Source: Siphonodentalium dalli (lineage: Eukaryota > Mollusca > Scaphopoda > Gadilida > Siphonodentaliidae). From it: a stretch of 64,000 nt of DNA. Made by a program: the position numbers and the translations under genes. Every line of letters begins with the position of its first letter. Positions within the stretch are counted from its first letter, which is position 1. The notes under the pieces are model-generated. The model was not told where the DNA came from and did not search any database. It worked only from the letters and a program-made list of their open reading frames with translations. Location of the stretch: the NCBI GenBank assembly GCA_032622095.1, contig CP136067.1, positions 133,367,990 through 133,431,989 on the forward strand, written 5' to 3'. Below are positions 54,664 through 64,000 of this stretch, piece by piece.

Positions 54664-54795
54664 ATGGATACATTAAAGATAGCTTCGTATAACTTTCAAT
54701 TAATAAAGAAGTTCGTTGTTGTGCGCGAGATATGTGATAAATGTGACATTGTTCAATTTGTTCTGCTGCAGGAACATTATATGTGTATAATCTGA
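54664..54795 (+). pseudogene. Truncated LINE ORF2: start of an APE endonuclease
   Basis: 14 nt after the ORF1 stop, a new ATG opens MDTLKIASYNFQLIKK ... CDIVQFVLLQEHYM then a stop. SYN and LQEH are the first two catalytic motifs of the APE endonuclease domain. Only 43 residues remain. The sequence then jumps to a 3' tail with AATAAA and (AAAT)n (54801-54852). So the element is an internally deleted LINE that kept its start and its tail. Confidence 0.6.
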
Positions 54796-54852
54796 TTTGT
54801 CAAATAAACATATGGGCGTTTTCAAGCCTGAAATAAATAAATAAATAAATCA

Positions 54853-55460
54853 ATAATAGTTTCATTAATCTTCATCGTCATCGTTGCCTTACATCTGGAA
54901 CGCGATAGCAAAAGTACGTAATTTTCACAGATGCGTGCGCAACTATCCGACTGTTTTGTTTCCTGTTCTCGTGAATTCTACATGTTTCAGCACATTTGAT
55001 ACCAAATATTATCCATTTTAATCCACTCGAAGGATACATATATTATAGAAATCACATCATCAGCAATGTCGCAGGGAACAATTGCATTCGATGAATATGG
55101 TCGACCGTTTATAATAATAAAAGGACAAGATAGACAAAGCCGGCTAACTGGAATTGACGCTCACAAGGTTTACATTTATATCACTTGACAACCCCATCTT
55201 CAAATCTTGATTCTAGAATATACTGCGACCTGTCCATATTACACTCGGCACTTAGACGAAGTTCCTGGTAAATCTCCTTTTAAAGATATTTTTATTGCGA
55301 TTTATGAATATAATTTCCAAAGTAGGTGTTATAGAAAGATGTGTCTGACTGCAGTGACTCAACTGAGAATATTCTAGAACATTTTCCACACAGAAGTTGG
55401 AATCATTGACTTTTATGCCAGCATTGCAGCTCTGTGATCGAAAAACCTGCTTTTTGGCAA
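54853..55460. other. Intergenic stretch
   Basis: No gene or element recognised. Confidence 0.4.
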
Positions 55461-55545
55461 TATATAAGAGATTGTATTGGCCTAACAATATTTACCTTGA
55501 AATTGTAAGCCAGTGCATTCTTTTATATACATGTATGTTCAGGCC
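55461..55545 (+). repeat. Decayed fragment of the twin-hairpin piggyBac family
   Basis: ATATATAAGAGATTGTATTG and CCAGTGCATTCTTTTATATA are degraded arms. The block GGCCTAACAATATTTACCTT between them is shared with 16767-16790. Confidence 0.45.
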
Positions 55546-55554
55546 TGGCGTTAT

Positions 55555-57572
55555 CAGGTCTGGCAAATGTGAGATTACAGCTACAATAGCTGTATTCAGC
55601 TAACCTAGCTGTATTCAGCTATAAATTATACTCTCAAACCGGCTGTTTTTCGATAATAAACTAGAAGCGCTAATTTGCGCATCAAAATTAGGCTACCATA
55701 TTCTCCGGTCACCCTCAACCAAATCAAAATCGTCGCTTGTGTTCTGACAAAGTGTTGCCTTTTGTCGACACGGCAATTATTATTTTGTGTGAAAACTTAC
55801 TACGGTGGTCGATGTCAGTAAATATTCTGGGGACTATTTTCTGCAAATGCATTCATTAACTAACTTATAAAATAAAGATCAAATTCATCCCAAACACTCG
55901 TTTACTTCTTCCCGATGCTAAACCAGTAGGGGGCGTTAGAATGGTGTACCTATATCAAGCATTTAGAATTACATACCACTAGCGGTTTGTGAGCGATACT
56001 GGTAACTATTCATAACTGTATATACAGATATTGTGCGGCATATTGCAAATGTATGGCACAACATAGGGACAACTGAAATGAAAATGCGACTTATATAATT
56101 TCTGAAGTATTTCAAACATGAAGTCCTGGTCGTCAATACCCGGTTAATATTTCAATATCGTCAGTAATATCGTCTAAACTAAAATAATCGTAATATCGTC
56201 GGCAATTAGAGGGTGCCAGACCATCATAAGCGTATACAAACAAATAGTTTAACTCAAGCCTAAATCAATTTATTTAAGTTTTAAATTCCAACTAAATCCC
56301 CGTGTCCTGACTTTTTCAATATTCAATATTAATCATAGTAAACAACGTTTAGGAAGACTAACAAAATTAGGGGGATATGAAAACCCCGAATACGTCCCCC
56401 TTTCGCTCACAATATTACACAAACGCTCCGATTTCCCTGCGTACTTTTTATTACAAGAGAATTCACCAAATGAATTGACGACTGATTGGGTGATAGATCA
56501 ATATGAATGTCAGTTTTGCCATGCCTCTTCCTTCAGTACAATGATGCACATGCACCGTCAATCAAATAGTAAATGAGCGAAGATACCGCCCCCTTCTCGT
56601 CTAGAAGAAACCACTCACGGCGATTGGTTAAAACCAATATTATAGAATTAGGGCTTCAAACCCGCCCAAAATACATGGTGTCCTTGCTTGGCCGAATTCC
56701 AAAAGTTATGTACTACGTGTGTGTGGACTTCGCTAAAATTTGTCTTGACGGTAAACCATATTCCATTTGTCAAGCGACGCAAGTGTCATCGGGAACAACA
56801 TATGTATTTGCTCAACATAGTTGAATATACCGAGTTAGAAAAGGATACTGTATAGACTTATAGTATAGAACACTTTTAGTTTTGGCATAGACTAGATAAT
56901 GGTTTTATTAATTATCGGTATATACCAGAATTTGTCAAGTCACCGGAATGAAATTGTCCGAATAGCGGAATTTAACCGGTGAATTTACTTTTCATTCCGA
57001 ATATCGATCGAGCATGAGGTTGTCACTGGTTGAAAGGTTGTGTATGTTATTATTGACATCAACTTGTCAAAATTAATGACAATGAGAAACTGTTTAAGTT
57101 AGTAGTATCTGATGTTTTTAAAAACTGCGATTATATCGTTAACCGCGGTTTTAATTTCCAAAAATGGCGGTTTTTATTTTCGTTAATATCGTCCAGCCCT
57201 ACCGGGAATGATTAAGATGTTCCATCTTCGGTGATAAATATTGTATTTAAGGTATTTTTCAATATATTCCGCATTGCATAAGAGAGTTATTAACCGTTAT
57301 GACCGACATCGACCGCCGTAGTAAGTTTTCACACATAATCGCCATCGTCGTGCCGACAAAAGGCAACACTTTGTCAGAACACAAGCGACGATTTTGATTT
57401 GGTTGAGGGTGTCCAGAGAATAGGGTACCGGTAGCCTAATTTTGATGCGCAAATTAGCGCTTCTAGTTTATTATCGAAAAACAGCCGCTTTGAGAGTATA
57501 ATATATAGCTGAATACAGCTAGGTTAGCTGAATACAGCTATTGTAGCTGTATTCTCACATTTGCCAGACCTG
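55555..57572. mobile_element. Long-TIR DNA transposon, 2.0 kb, 5 bp target duplication
   Basis: Arms of about 270 bp: 55555-55822 (CAGGTCTGGCAAATGTGAGA...) pair with 57307-57572 (...TCTCACATTTGCCAGACCTG). Flanks carry GTTAT on both sides (55550-55554 and 57573-57577). Subterminal repeats of AGCTGTATTCAGCT are present in both arms. The interior has an 83-codon ORF (56573-56824) that does not look like a transposase. CAGG ends with a 5 bp duplication recall hAT variants. Confidence 0.8.
56573..56824 (+). CDS. Small ORF inside the long-TIR element, unrecognised
   Basis: 83 residues starting MSEDTAPFSSRRNHSRRLVK, with a moderately hydrophobic middle (MVSLLGRIPKVMYYVCVDFA) and stop at 56822-56824. 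No DDE-transposase or zinc-finger motif. Upstream sequence is locally more GC-rich. It may be a captured fragment or chance. Confidence 0.2.
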   Translation: MSEDTAPFSSRRNHSRRLVKTNIIELGLQTRPKYMVSLLGRIPKVMYYVCVDFAKICLDGKPYSICQATQVSSGTTYVFAQHS

Positions 57573-57577
57573 GTTAT

Positions 57578-58216
57578 TAGGCGCCTACCGCTTGCGAAAT
57601 TTTAATTCCATGTACGCGTTTTTCCGAATGCCTAAGTGCAGCGATGTTCCTTTTGTGAGGTAGGTAATGTATCGGTTCATAATAATAATTCAAGTATAGA
57701 ACATGAGATCGCTTGACAACAAATCTATCTATAGGGGGAGGGGTGTTAAATGAGTGCGGTGTCATGCCTTTGAAGTGTTGACATCAATCAGTGACTACGT
57801 GTCATCGGTCATGGTGTAGCAAAGTCAGATGGCACATGCTTTGAACTGATGACTGGCAGGCCTGCAGATTTGAGGCGAACGACCGTTCAGTTCGCCTGGA
57901 GGTTATCTAAAATGAAAATAACGCAAACAAAAACAGGTTATGCCAAAGTTTTATAAATGTAGGTCTCGCGATAAATAATTCTCACCTAAATTTTTTCTCA
58001 ATCATATCCCAAAAATGAGACATTCAAATTTATTACGGTAGTTCAATGAGTTGCCCAATCTAGTTAATATTACCATGCAGTTTAGTGATTATAAAAGTTT
58101 GTGTAACTCTCACGAAAAATTGGTTACACATAATTTTGAAACGTGCAGGCCTGACTGGCAGAATATTGCATGTGTACAGTGATATACATTTCGGAATTTC
58201 CCGGAAAATACATGTA
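57578..58216. other. Intergenic stretch
   Basis: No gene or element recognised. Confidence 0.4.
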
Positions 58217-58280
58217 AGGCCTAAAAAAAAATACCTGTGTTTCCACTAACCCGACCGACCGTTAAAAAAGTCGCCGACTG
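58217..58280 (+). repeat. AGGCCTAAAAAAA-end repeat, copy 1
   Basis: AGGCCTAAAAAAAAATACCT then GTGTTTCCACTAACCCGACCGACC. Other copies start at 59768 (lacking the first bases), 60445, and inverted at about 62755-62826 and 63640-63716. The inverted copies end ...GGTATxATTTTTTTAGGCCT. These look like ends of one transposon family. Confidence 0.55.
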
Positions 58281-58285
58281 AGACC

Positions 58286-59732
58286 CAGCCCTCGCATTTG
58301 GCTACGGCAATGCCGAAGCGATTTGCTGAAGTAAACGGCTCTGACTACGGCAGTACACTGCCGTAGCGGATTGCGGACCCAGCACTGACATGTATGGCGT
58401 TCAGCTAGTTGAATATTCCATCAAAAGTTGAAAGTGAATAGTCTCAAAACAATGAAAAGTCAAACTACAAAAACGAGAGTTAAATTTATCTTACCCATGA
58501 TCAAATTCGTGCATGACAAAAGAAATAACTCGATTAAAACAGTTATGTAGCGGATGACCACCGACTACCGGGAACTCAAAGATAAGTGACAAATTCACAA
58601 TGAAATTGAATCCAAGTTATGTTAGCAGCCCTGCGTCAATTCAACAATCCCGGATAATCGACAATGTCGTCTTCTTTGAAGGTGCACCGCGCTTTACAAG
58701 AAAGTTGGTACACTCCGTACAGCTCAGTAAATAGAATTTTAGTCACGGTGTGGCATTGCAGCCAGTCTGGACACATGCGTTAAACATTGTAGCAAAAACG
58801 TTGTACCCACGTGCGAACTGATCACAATGTGTCAAAGACCAATGAGTGATGTGGGTTTACCGTTACGCGTGAGTGACACTCGCATCCTTGACATACATGT
58901 ATATACACACGGGCACATGGTTATACAAATACAACATAGTTTGATTGATGGAAATAGGTCAGCCAGCTGCTGATCAGTGATGTATACTGTGACAATCTAT
59001 TGAAGTCAGTAAACTAGACATAGAGAAATCATACCTGAATATCAGTGCAGATGTTTGTAGCTCACGATGACAGATAATTGAATTTAACCAATCGAGTGAG
59101 CCGATTCGTTTCAACTTGGGGGAAGGCGGGGACTTCACACTAATGATTGACGTGCGTCAGTGATATATTCTGACAGCCGGTTCCTGATAAGTGCTTTGAT
59201 GTTTGACACTTTGTCACGAGTTCTCGCGCATTATGATTATTTACCGTTGAGTGTTAAATGGTATAAACATATTTGTTTTATTTGCTATTCCAATCATCTA
59301 AGTGCCCGTAACTTTACGACTGATAATCAGGTATGATGTATCCATCTCCAGGTTTATTATACTGGTTGGTGACAGAGTTTGAAATAAGGAATTTGCCATT
59401 TTGAAGCAACGTCATTCAAGAAACTGCATAATTTAATTTCACTACGGGGCATGGCAAGTTCTGTCATTATTCAATAGTCGTTCGATCCCACGGCCGTGGT
59501 TCTGGTTACTCTTAGTGGGTATCACATAAAAGATTTATATATTCCAGGAAAAAAATAGATAGTACACATCTTCTTGTAAACGTTTTATGATTAGTCATAC
59601 AAATGTTGACAAAACAGCAATTAAACAAAATTTTTTCACAGGATGTAAAAATGCCGTAGTCACTGCCGAAGCACATCAAATTGGCTACGGCATTCTACTG
59701 CCGTAGCAAACAAATCTGAATTGCCAGGGCTG
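58286..59732. mobile_element. CAG-ended DNA transposon, about 1.45 kb, 6 bp target duplication
   Basis: Left end CAGCCCTCGCATTTGGCTAC, right end reverse-complementary in form: ...TGAATTGCCAGGGCTG. Flanks share GAGACC (58280-58285 and 59733-59738). Subterminal GGCTACGGCA / TGCCGTAGC repeats occur in both ends. No transposase seen. It is inserted in the AGGCCTAAAAAAA-end repeat. Confidence 0.5.
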
Positions 59733-59767
59733 GAGACCATTTTATTGCAAATTAAAAAAGAAAGAAA

Positions 59768-59825
59768 AAAAAGTACACTGTTTCTGCTAACCCGACTGAC
59801 CGCCGAAAAAGTCGCCGACTGCCCC
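59768..59825 (+). repeat. AGGCCTAAAAAAA-end repeat, copy 2 (partial)
   Basis: AAAAAAAAGTACACTGTTTC then TGCTAACCCGACTGACCGCC and AAAAAGTCGCCGACTG, matching 58223-58280. Confidence 0.5.
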
Positions 59826-60444
59826 CATTTTATTGGGTTTTCAAAAAATATAAACTACCAAGTTAATTTAAATTGATATCACGTGGTGCGTTGAGTGGGT
59901 ACCTTGCCGCAGAAACGCGATGTATACTGCGTCTACAGACGGACAGGAGATGGTGTCATGTGGTCGGCCGATCGCGAGATCTCGTTGCACGAAAATGCAC
60001 GAGATTGACCGATTGTCGGACGGCCCAATTATAATAATAATTATTATCACCCAACCACAATCGGCCCCGATCGTTTGTTTACGTTAGCTGTCAATGGGCA
60101 TTCGAAACACCTCTGCTATATTTTTCGTAGCGTCGCGGGCGAATGCCGTAATCGGAAATCGTTCCTCGAGAAAATCGCGAATCCCAATCCCCACCTTGCA
60201 GGCAATCTCGAGATAATGATTGCATGTAGGCCTAGCTACAATCGGATTACGGAACTGTTATTGTTACAAATACATTCCGTTTGATCACTGAACAGTGGTC
60301 ATCGGCACATGAGGCCAGTGGTCACCCATGAGCGTCGACTTGTAAAAACAATATGACGCCTACTCAGACGGGAGACCCTCCGTGGTCTTCGTGTTGTGAA
60401 AACAACCTGTCAGTACTCATAAGTGAACACATTTTAGCATGTTA
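59826..60444. other. Intergenic stretch
   Basis: Moderately GC-rich parts (59930-60240) but no recognisable protein. Confidence 0.35.
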
Positions 60445-62826
60445 AGGCCTAAAAAAAAATTATCCGTGTTTCTGCTAACCCGACCGACCCATGTTCAAAA
60501 CCCCCGACCCTAATTTTTGCCGAACGTAATTTTATTTTTTTCCTGGACCACGGTGATTTCTTTGCATTGGCCTTTCCAAATATGCAAAATTATCTTCTAT
60601 TTTCTATTACTTGCAGTCATTAATTTAATTCAATGAGTCATTAGCCTAATTAACTATGAAAATCATGTTCACAAAACCCATCAAACCGGAGTTAATTGGA
60701 AACAAACTTCCAAAAATGCGAATTTACGGACTACCTCGAAAATAGGGAACATTAAACAAACATAAAACGATGTCTTTTGGTCAATGTTTGAGCCTATACA
60801 GACCTTTAACTTTGATATGTGAAGGGGTGTTGGTTAATATAACTTAAATGAGCTGGGACATATATATATGACAAGTGATTGTTTCTAATTTTGTTCAAAT
60901 AAAATATTGTTTAAACTAAGTGAATGTTTCATAGAATTTCTCAACATTCTGCCGTTAAATATGAGTGATTGTTAGCCAGTAAAAGTTGTAACACAAGTAT
61001 GGATGCATAACATTGAGCATTTTTGGGAGGGTGGGAATTTTGTTGGCAGGTCTAACTACTCGCTTATATCAGGTCTAAATACTCACTTATATCAAGATCA
61101 TACATGTACATATATTAGAACTAAAGAGCACAACTCTTACATTACTAGCTTCAAGTATGCCATTGAGTCTAATTCCGGTCCGAATCTCGATGTTGTCATC
61201 AATGCTGATAAATAGCCTTCAGATGCACATCGTGGCAATAACAATTACTACTACATGTACTAACTACTACTATATTAGAATATAGAATATCACATAGCAG
61301 CATTCATGGCTCATAATATTTAACACAGTTGTTTTAAGATCACCATGTACCTCTTGTGTTTGCGAACTCCAGTGGCAAGGTGACTTCTTAATCTGATTTT
61401 TGGAGACTTTTTAATATCTATGTCTGCTATAATTTTGTATTACTCCGGCACCTAGCTGGGAGTCAATTTCCTGTTAAAATTGACATACATTGTATACTAT
61501 AATCACCTTATTGAGCTGGATTCAGTTCTTTCCCACATAATACATACCGGTAGACATGCCGGCTCCACATCTGAGGATACATTTAAGCATTAAAGAGCTA
61601 GACATATTGCTTGTTTAAAAAAAAAATCCTTTCCTGCATGTCTACCTGGAATTTTTGGTTCCATAATATAGGAAAAAAGCAAGTTTTGTTTTCACCTTAG
61701 CTACAATATAGCTACATATTGTATTCATGTCATGATTGATGTACTCTCAATACAGTTGCATCTTTACAGTATTGTGATCAATACTGAGTTCATCCGATTT
61801 GCATGCCACAGACAGTACAAAATACATCTTGTCAGTTTTAACATAACGCTGGAATTTTAAAAGCCTGAGAAACTCAAGTTTTTAAATAATTTTGATACCG
61901 GTACTATTAGTTTTATTTTAGACAATATTAAATTTTAACTGGGTATGGTGACTATGGTTGATTAATCGGGAAACAATCATCGACTAAAATAAAATAAAAA
62001 TTTTAAATACAGCTTTCACAGTGACCAATCTAGTTGAAAACTTTCCAACACATTTCGATGTACCGGTATTCTTTGTTTGGAATTTGGTGGGGCAATTAAA
62101 TGACTAGAAAGAGAATCATGATTCTTAATAAGCCGATTTGCTGTAGAAATGCTGCATTTTGATTCTCACAAAACATTATGGTTGTTAAGGCCTGACATAA
62201 ATTAGTTCTATTATGTCAATTGGCCAATTAATCATATTTTGTTTACAAGCGAAGATTCTCTCCACAACTAATGCACAGTCACTGCTGCCATCCAGGGTAT
62301 GACTTGTTACCATGTAGGATACAAGATCGGAAACTGCCTAAGCATTTTGGGTGTACATGTATTTGAGAAATAGCTGAATTGTAAGATTATATACATGAAT
62401 ATTATTACTTCAACAGAAATTTTCACTGTATGAAACCTACAAATTGTAAAATTAAGCCAATTTGTAATGGGGGCCTTTTATATGTAAATGTCTTAATACA
62501 TATATTTTAATACTGAATAAAATTATTCGACATTGTGAATGTTGTCCATCCATTCTATACCCTGTATTATAGGCTGTATACATTATCCAATTATCTATAT
62601 ATCCACTCTCAATGTTTGTCAAAATGTTCCTTCCCTTTATTTAGGAATACAATTTAAGACTGTATATGACCACTGGGTTGTCCAAATAGCATAAATACAG
62701 CTTGGAACCTGTGATCGGGGTGTGAACAAAAATTTTTTTTTTTTAAAAACAAATTAAATCCCTACCTACCTACCCTACCCTGGAGAGGTCCCGTTAGCAG
62801 AAACGCGGTATAATTTTTTTTAGGCC
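60445..62826. mobile_element. Possible 2.4 kb element bounded by inverted AGGCCTAAAAAAA ends
   Basis: Left end AGGCCTAAAAAAAAATTATC then CGTGTTTCTGCTAACCCG. Right end CCCGTTAGCAGAAACGCGGT then ATAATTTTTTTTAGGCCT. The ends pair over about 45 bp. The interior shows no transposase; the short ORF at 61003-61215 is unsupported. The two ends could instead belong to separate solo insertions. Confidence 0.45.
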
Positions 62827-63639
62827 TAATACAATGGAAAGTTATGATATTAAATTTATTAGCTGGTTGTATAATTCTATTCGGGTTACGAAACAACCAT
62901 AGTAGCAATATGGGACGAATCAATCAAAGTAAATTTCTAAGTTGGGACGAATCGAAGTCGTTTCGTACCCGGGACGAATCGACGAGATCCCTATTCAATT
63001 TCCTTGATAAAAGCGAAGATAATTGAAGTTAAAGAGGTTTTGGGTTGTTTCAACTAAGATGTCTGTTTGGTCACTCAATTGAATTGATCATATTAGATCA
63101 CAACATGGAGGAAGAACGGGAAGAGTGTAGACAATTTGAATCCATGTTGCTTTCGTGCAGTATTAACTATTAAGTTGCGAAAGCACGCATTGCCACACAA
63201 CGCCACTTTTACGTTGTCGCTTCCTTGTGTGCATTCAGACTTGATACACAGTGACTACACACGTGCTTTTGTCTGAAGATCAGAGAAAACTTCAAAGGGT
63301 CGGAATTGATTGAAGGTCGCCGACACTTCCCGACAGTTCGAGAATTGCTACTAAGTATCTGATACTACCGCGTGTACCAATTAATGCTTGCATTGCACTC
63401 TACTATCGGTGAAACAGGATTTAGTATTAGTTATGCATCATTTAACCTATTCAATTTCTTCTCAAATCCAATTTGGCATCAACACATGCCATGGGAGCCA
63501 TGCAAAAATTACAACAAAAACTGTGACTGCCTCTACTGATGCAAACTCAAATTGAACAAATGAGTAATGTTGCTTGATCATGAATCGCAGACAAATATTA
63601 TCCCAAAAAGTTGCCCCGCCAAAATAGGTTAAAAAAAAA
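62827..63639. other. Intergenic stretch
   Basis: GGGACGAATCGAxG is repeated three times around 62910-62990. No gene supported. Confidence 0.4.
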
Positions 63640-63716
63640 AAAAGTTTATCTACCTACTGACCCAACATTTTTGGGACCCCCGTTAGTGGAAACACAGGTA
63701 TTATTTTTTTAGGCCT
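63640..63716 (-). repeat. AGGCCTAAAAAAA-end repeat, inverted copy
   Basis: CCCCGTTAGTGGAAACACAG then GTATTATTTTTTTAGGCCT, the reverse complement of the 58217 type. Confidence 0.55.
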
Positions 63717-64000
63717 AATTTCAGTTTCGTTTGATTGTTCCTGTTTCACTTATAATCATGGACGCCAAAACTAACCAAAGGCAACACAGTTAAACTGAAT
63801 ACATACAAGAAATGGAATATGCGAGGTCAAATTGGGTTTGATGGCTATGAATATGTGACTAAAGTATGGTATCTGATATGTGCCAAACGACCGATTGACA
63901 CTTGGGAAATGATGCAATCGATCCATTGTTTTTCCCAGCGCTATTTCTGTCAATCTGTACTATGATAGGTGGCACTGTTTTTCACCTCGTGCGAAATGGC
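63717..64000. other. Intergenic end of window
   Basis: No supported feature. Confidence 0.4.

Overview
This window is metazoan nuclear DNA, AT-rich and very rich in repeats. Genes are split by GT-AG introns, and there are many non-autonomous DNA transposons, two Helitrons, LINE remains and a tRNA-type SINE. The mix of a FANCB orthologue, a sperm/cilia-type gene and marine-invertebrate-style repeats suggests a lophotrochozoan such as a mollusc. That placement is inference; no single feature proves it.

Region 1 (1-11.3 kb): the 3' part of a Fanconi anaemia group B (FANCB-like) gene on the + strand. Seven exons join in phase into 632 codons plus a stop. Its introns hold six transposons whose ends and target duplications can be read (one hAT, four Tc1/mariner-like hairpins, one piggyBac-like) plus one TTAA element whose left end is broken, a SINE and other foldback DNA.

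Region 2 (11.3-27.9 kb): almost no genes. It holds foldback MITEs, a piggyBac-type element with twin hairpins, three long repeats that start with a terminal hairpin, a Helitron carrying a nested hAT element, a TTAA-flanked MITE that recurs inside the LINE at 44.3 kb, and degenerate tandem repeats. One small ORF (24750-24977) may be real.

Region 3 (27.9-39.3 kb): an unusual array region. Several unrelated tandem arrays lead into a 6.1 kb palindrome with about 2.36 kb arms and a 1.39 kb purine-rich spacer. Each arm carries the same intronless orphan ORF reading outward. The right arm is cut by a 100-N assembly gap (39323-39422). A 10-mer, ATAAAGAGCG, recurs through this region and at two places outside it.

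Region 4 (39.4-54.9 kb): a LINE whose EN/RT ORF is split by a 469 bp MITE (removing it restores the frame), a second copy of the twin-hairpin piggyBac element, a Helitron with a 122 bp minisatellite, the first exon of a probable sperm microtubule inner protein gene on the - strand, a decayed acidic ORF, and an internally deleted LINE.

Region 5 (54.9-64 kb): no convincing genes. There is a 2.0 kb long-TIR transposon with a 5 bp target duplication, a 1.45 kb CAG-ended element with a 6 bp duplication, and several copies of an AGGCCTAAAAAAA-ended repeat.

The genes do not form one pathway. The organising theme is transposon invasion of introns and intergenic DNA, plus the separate palindrome/array block, which is the most unusual part of the window.
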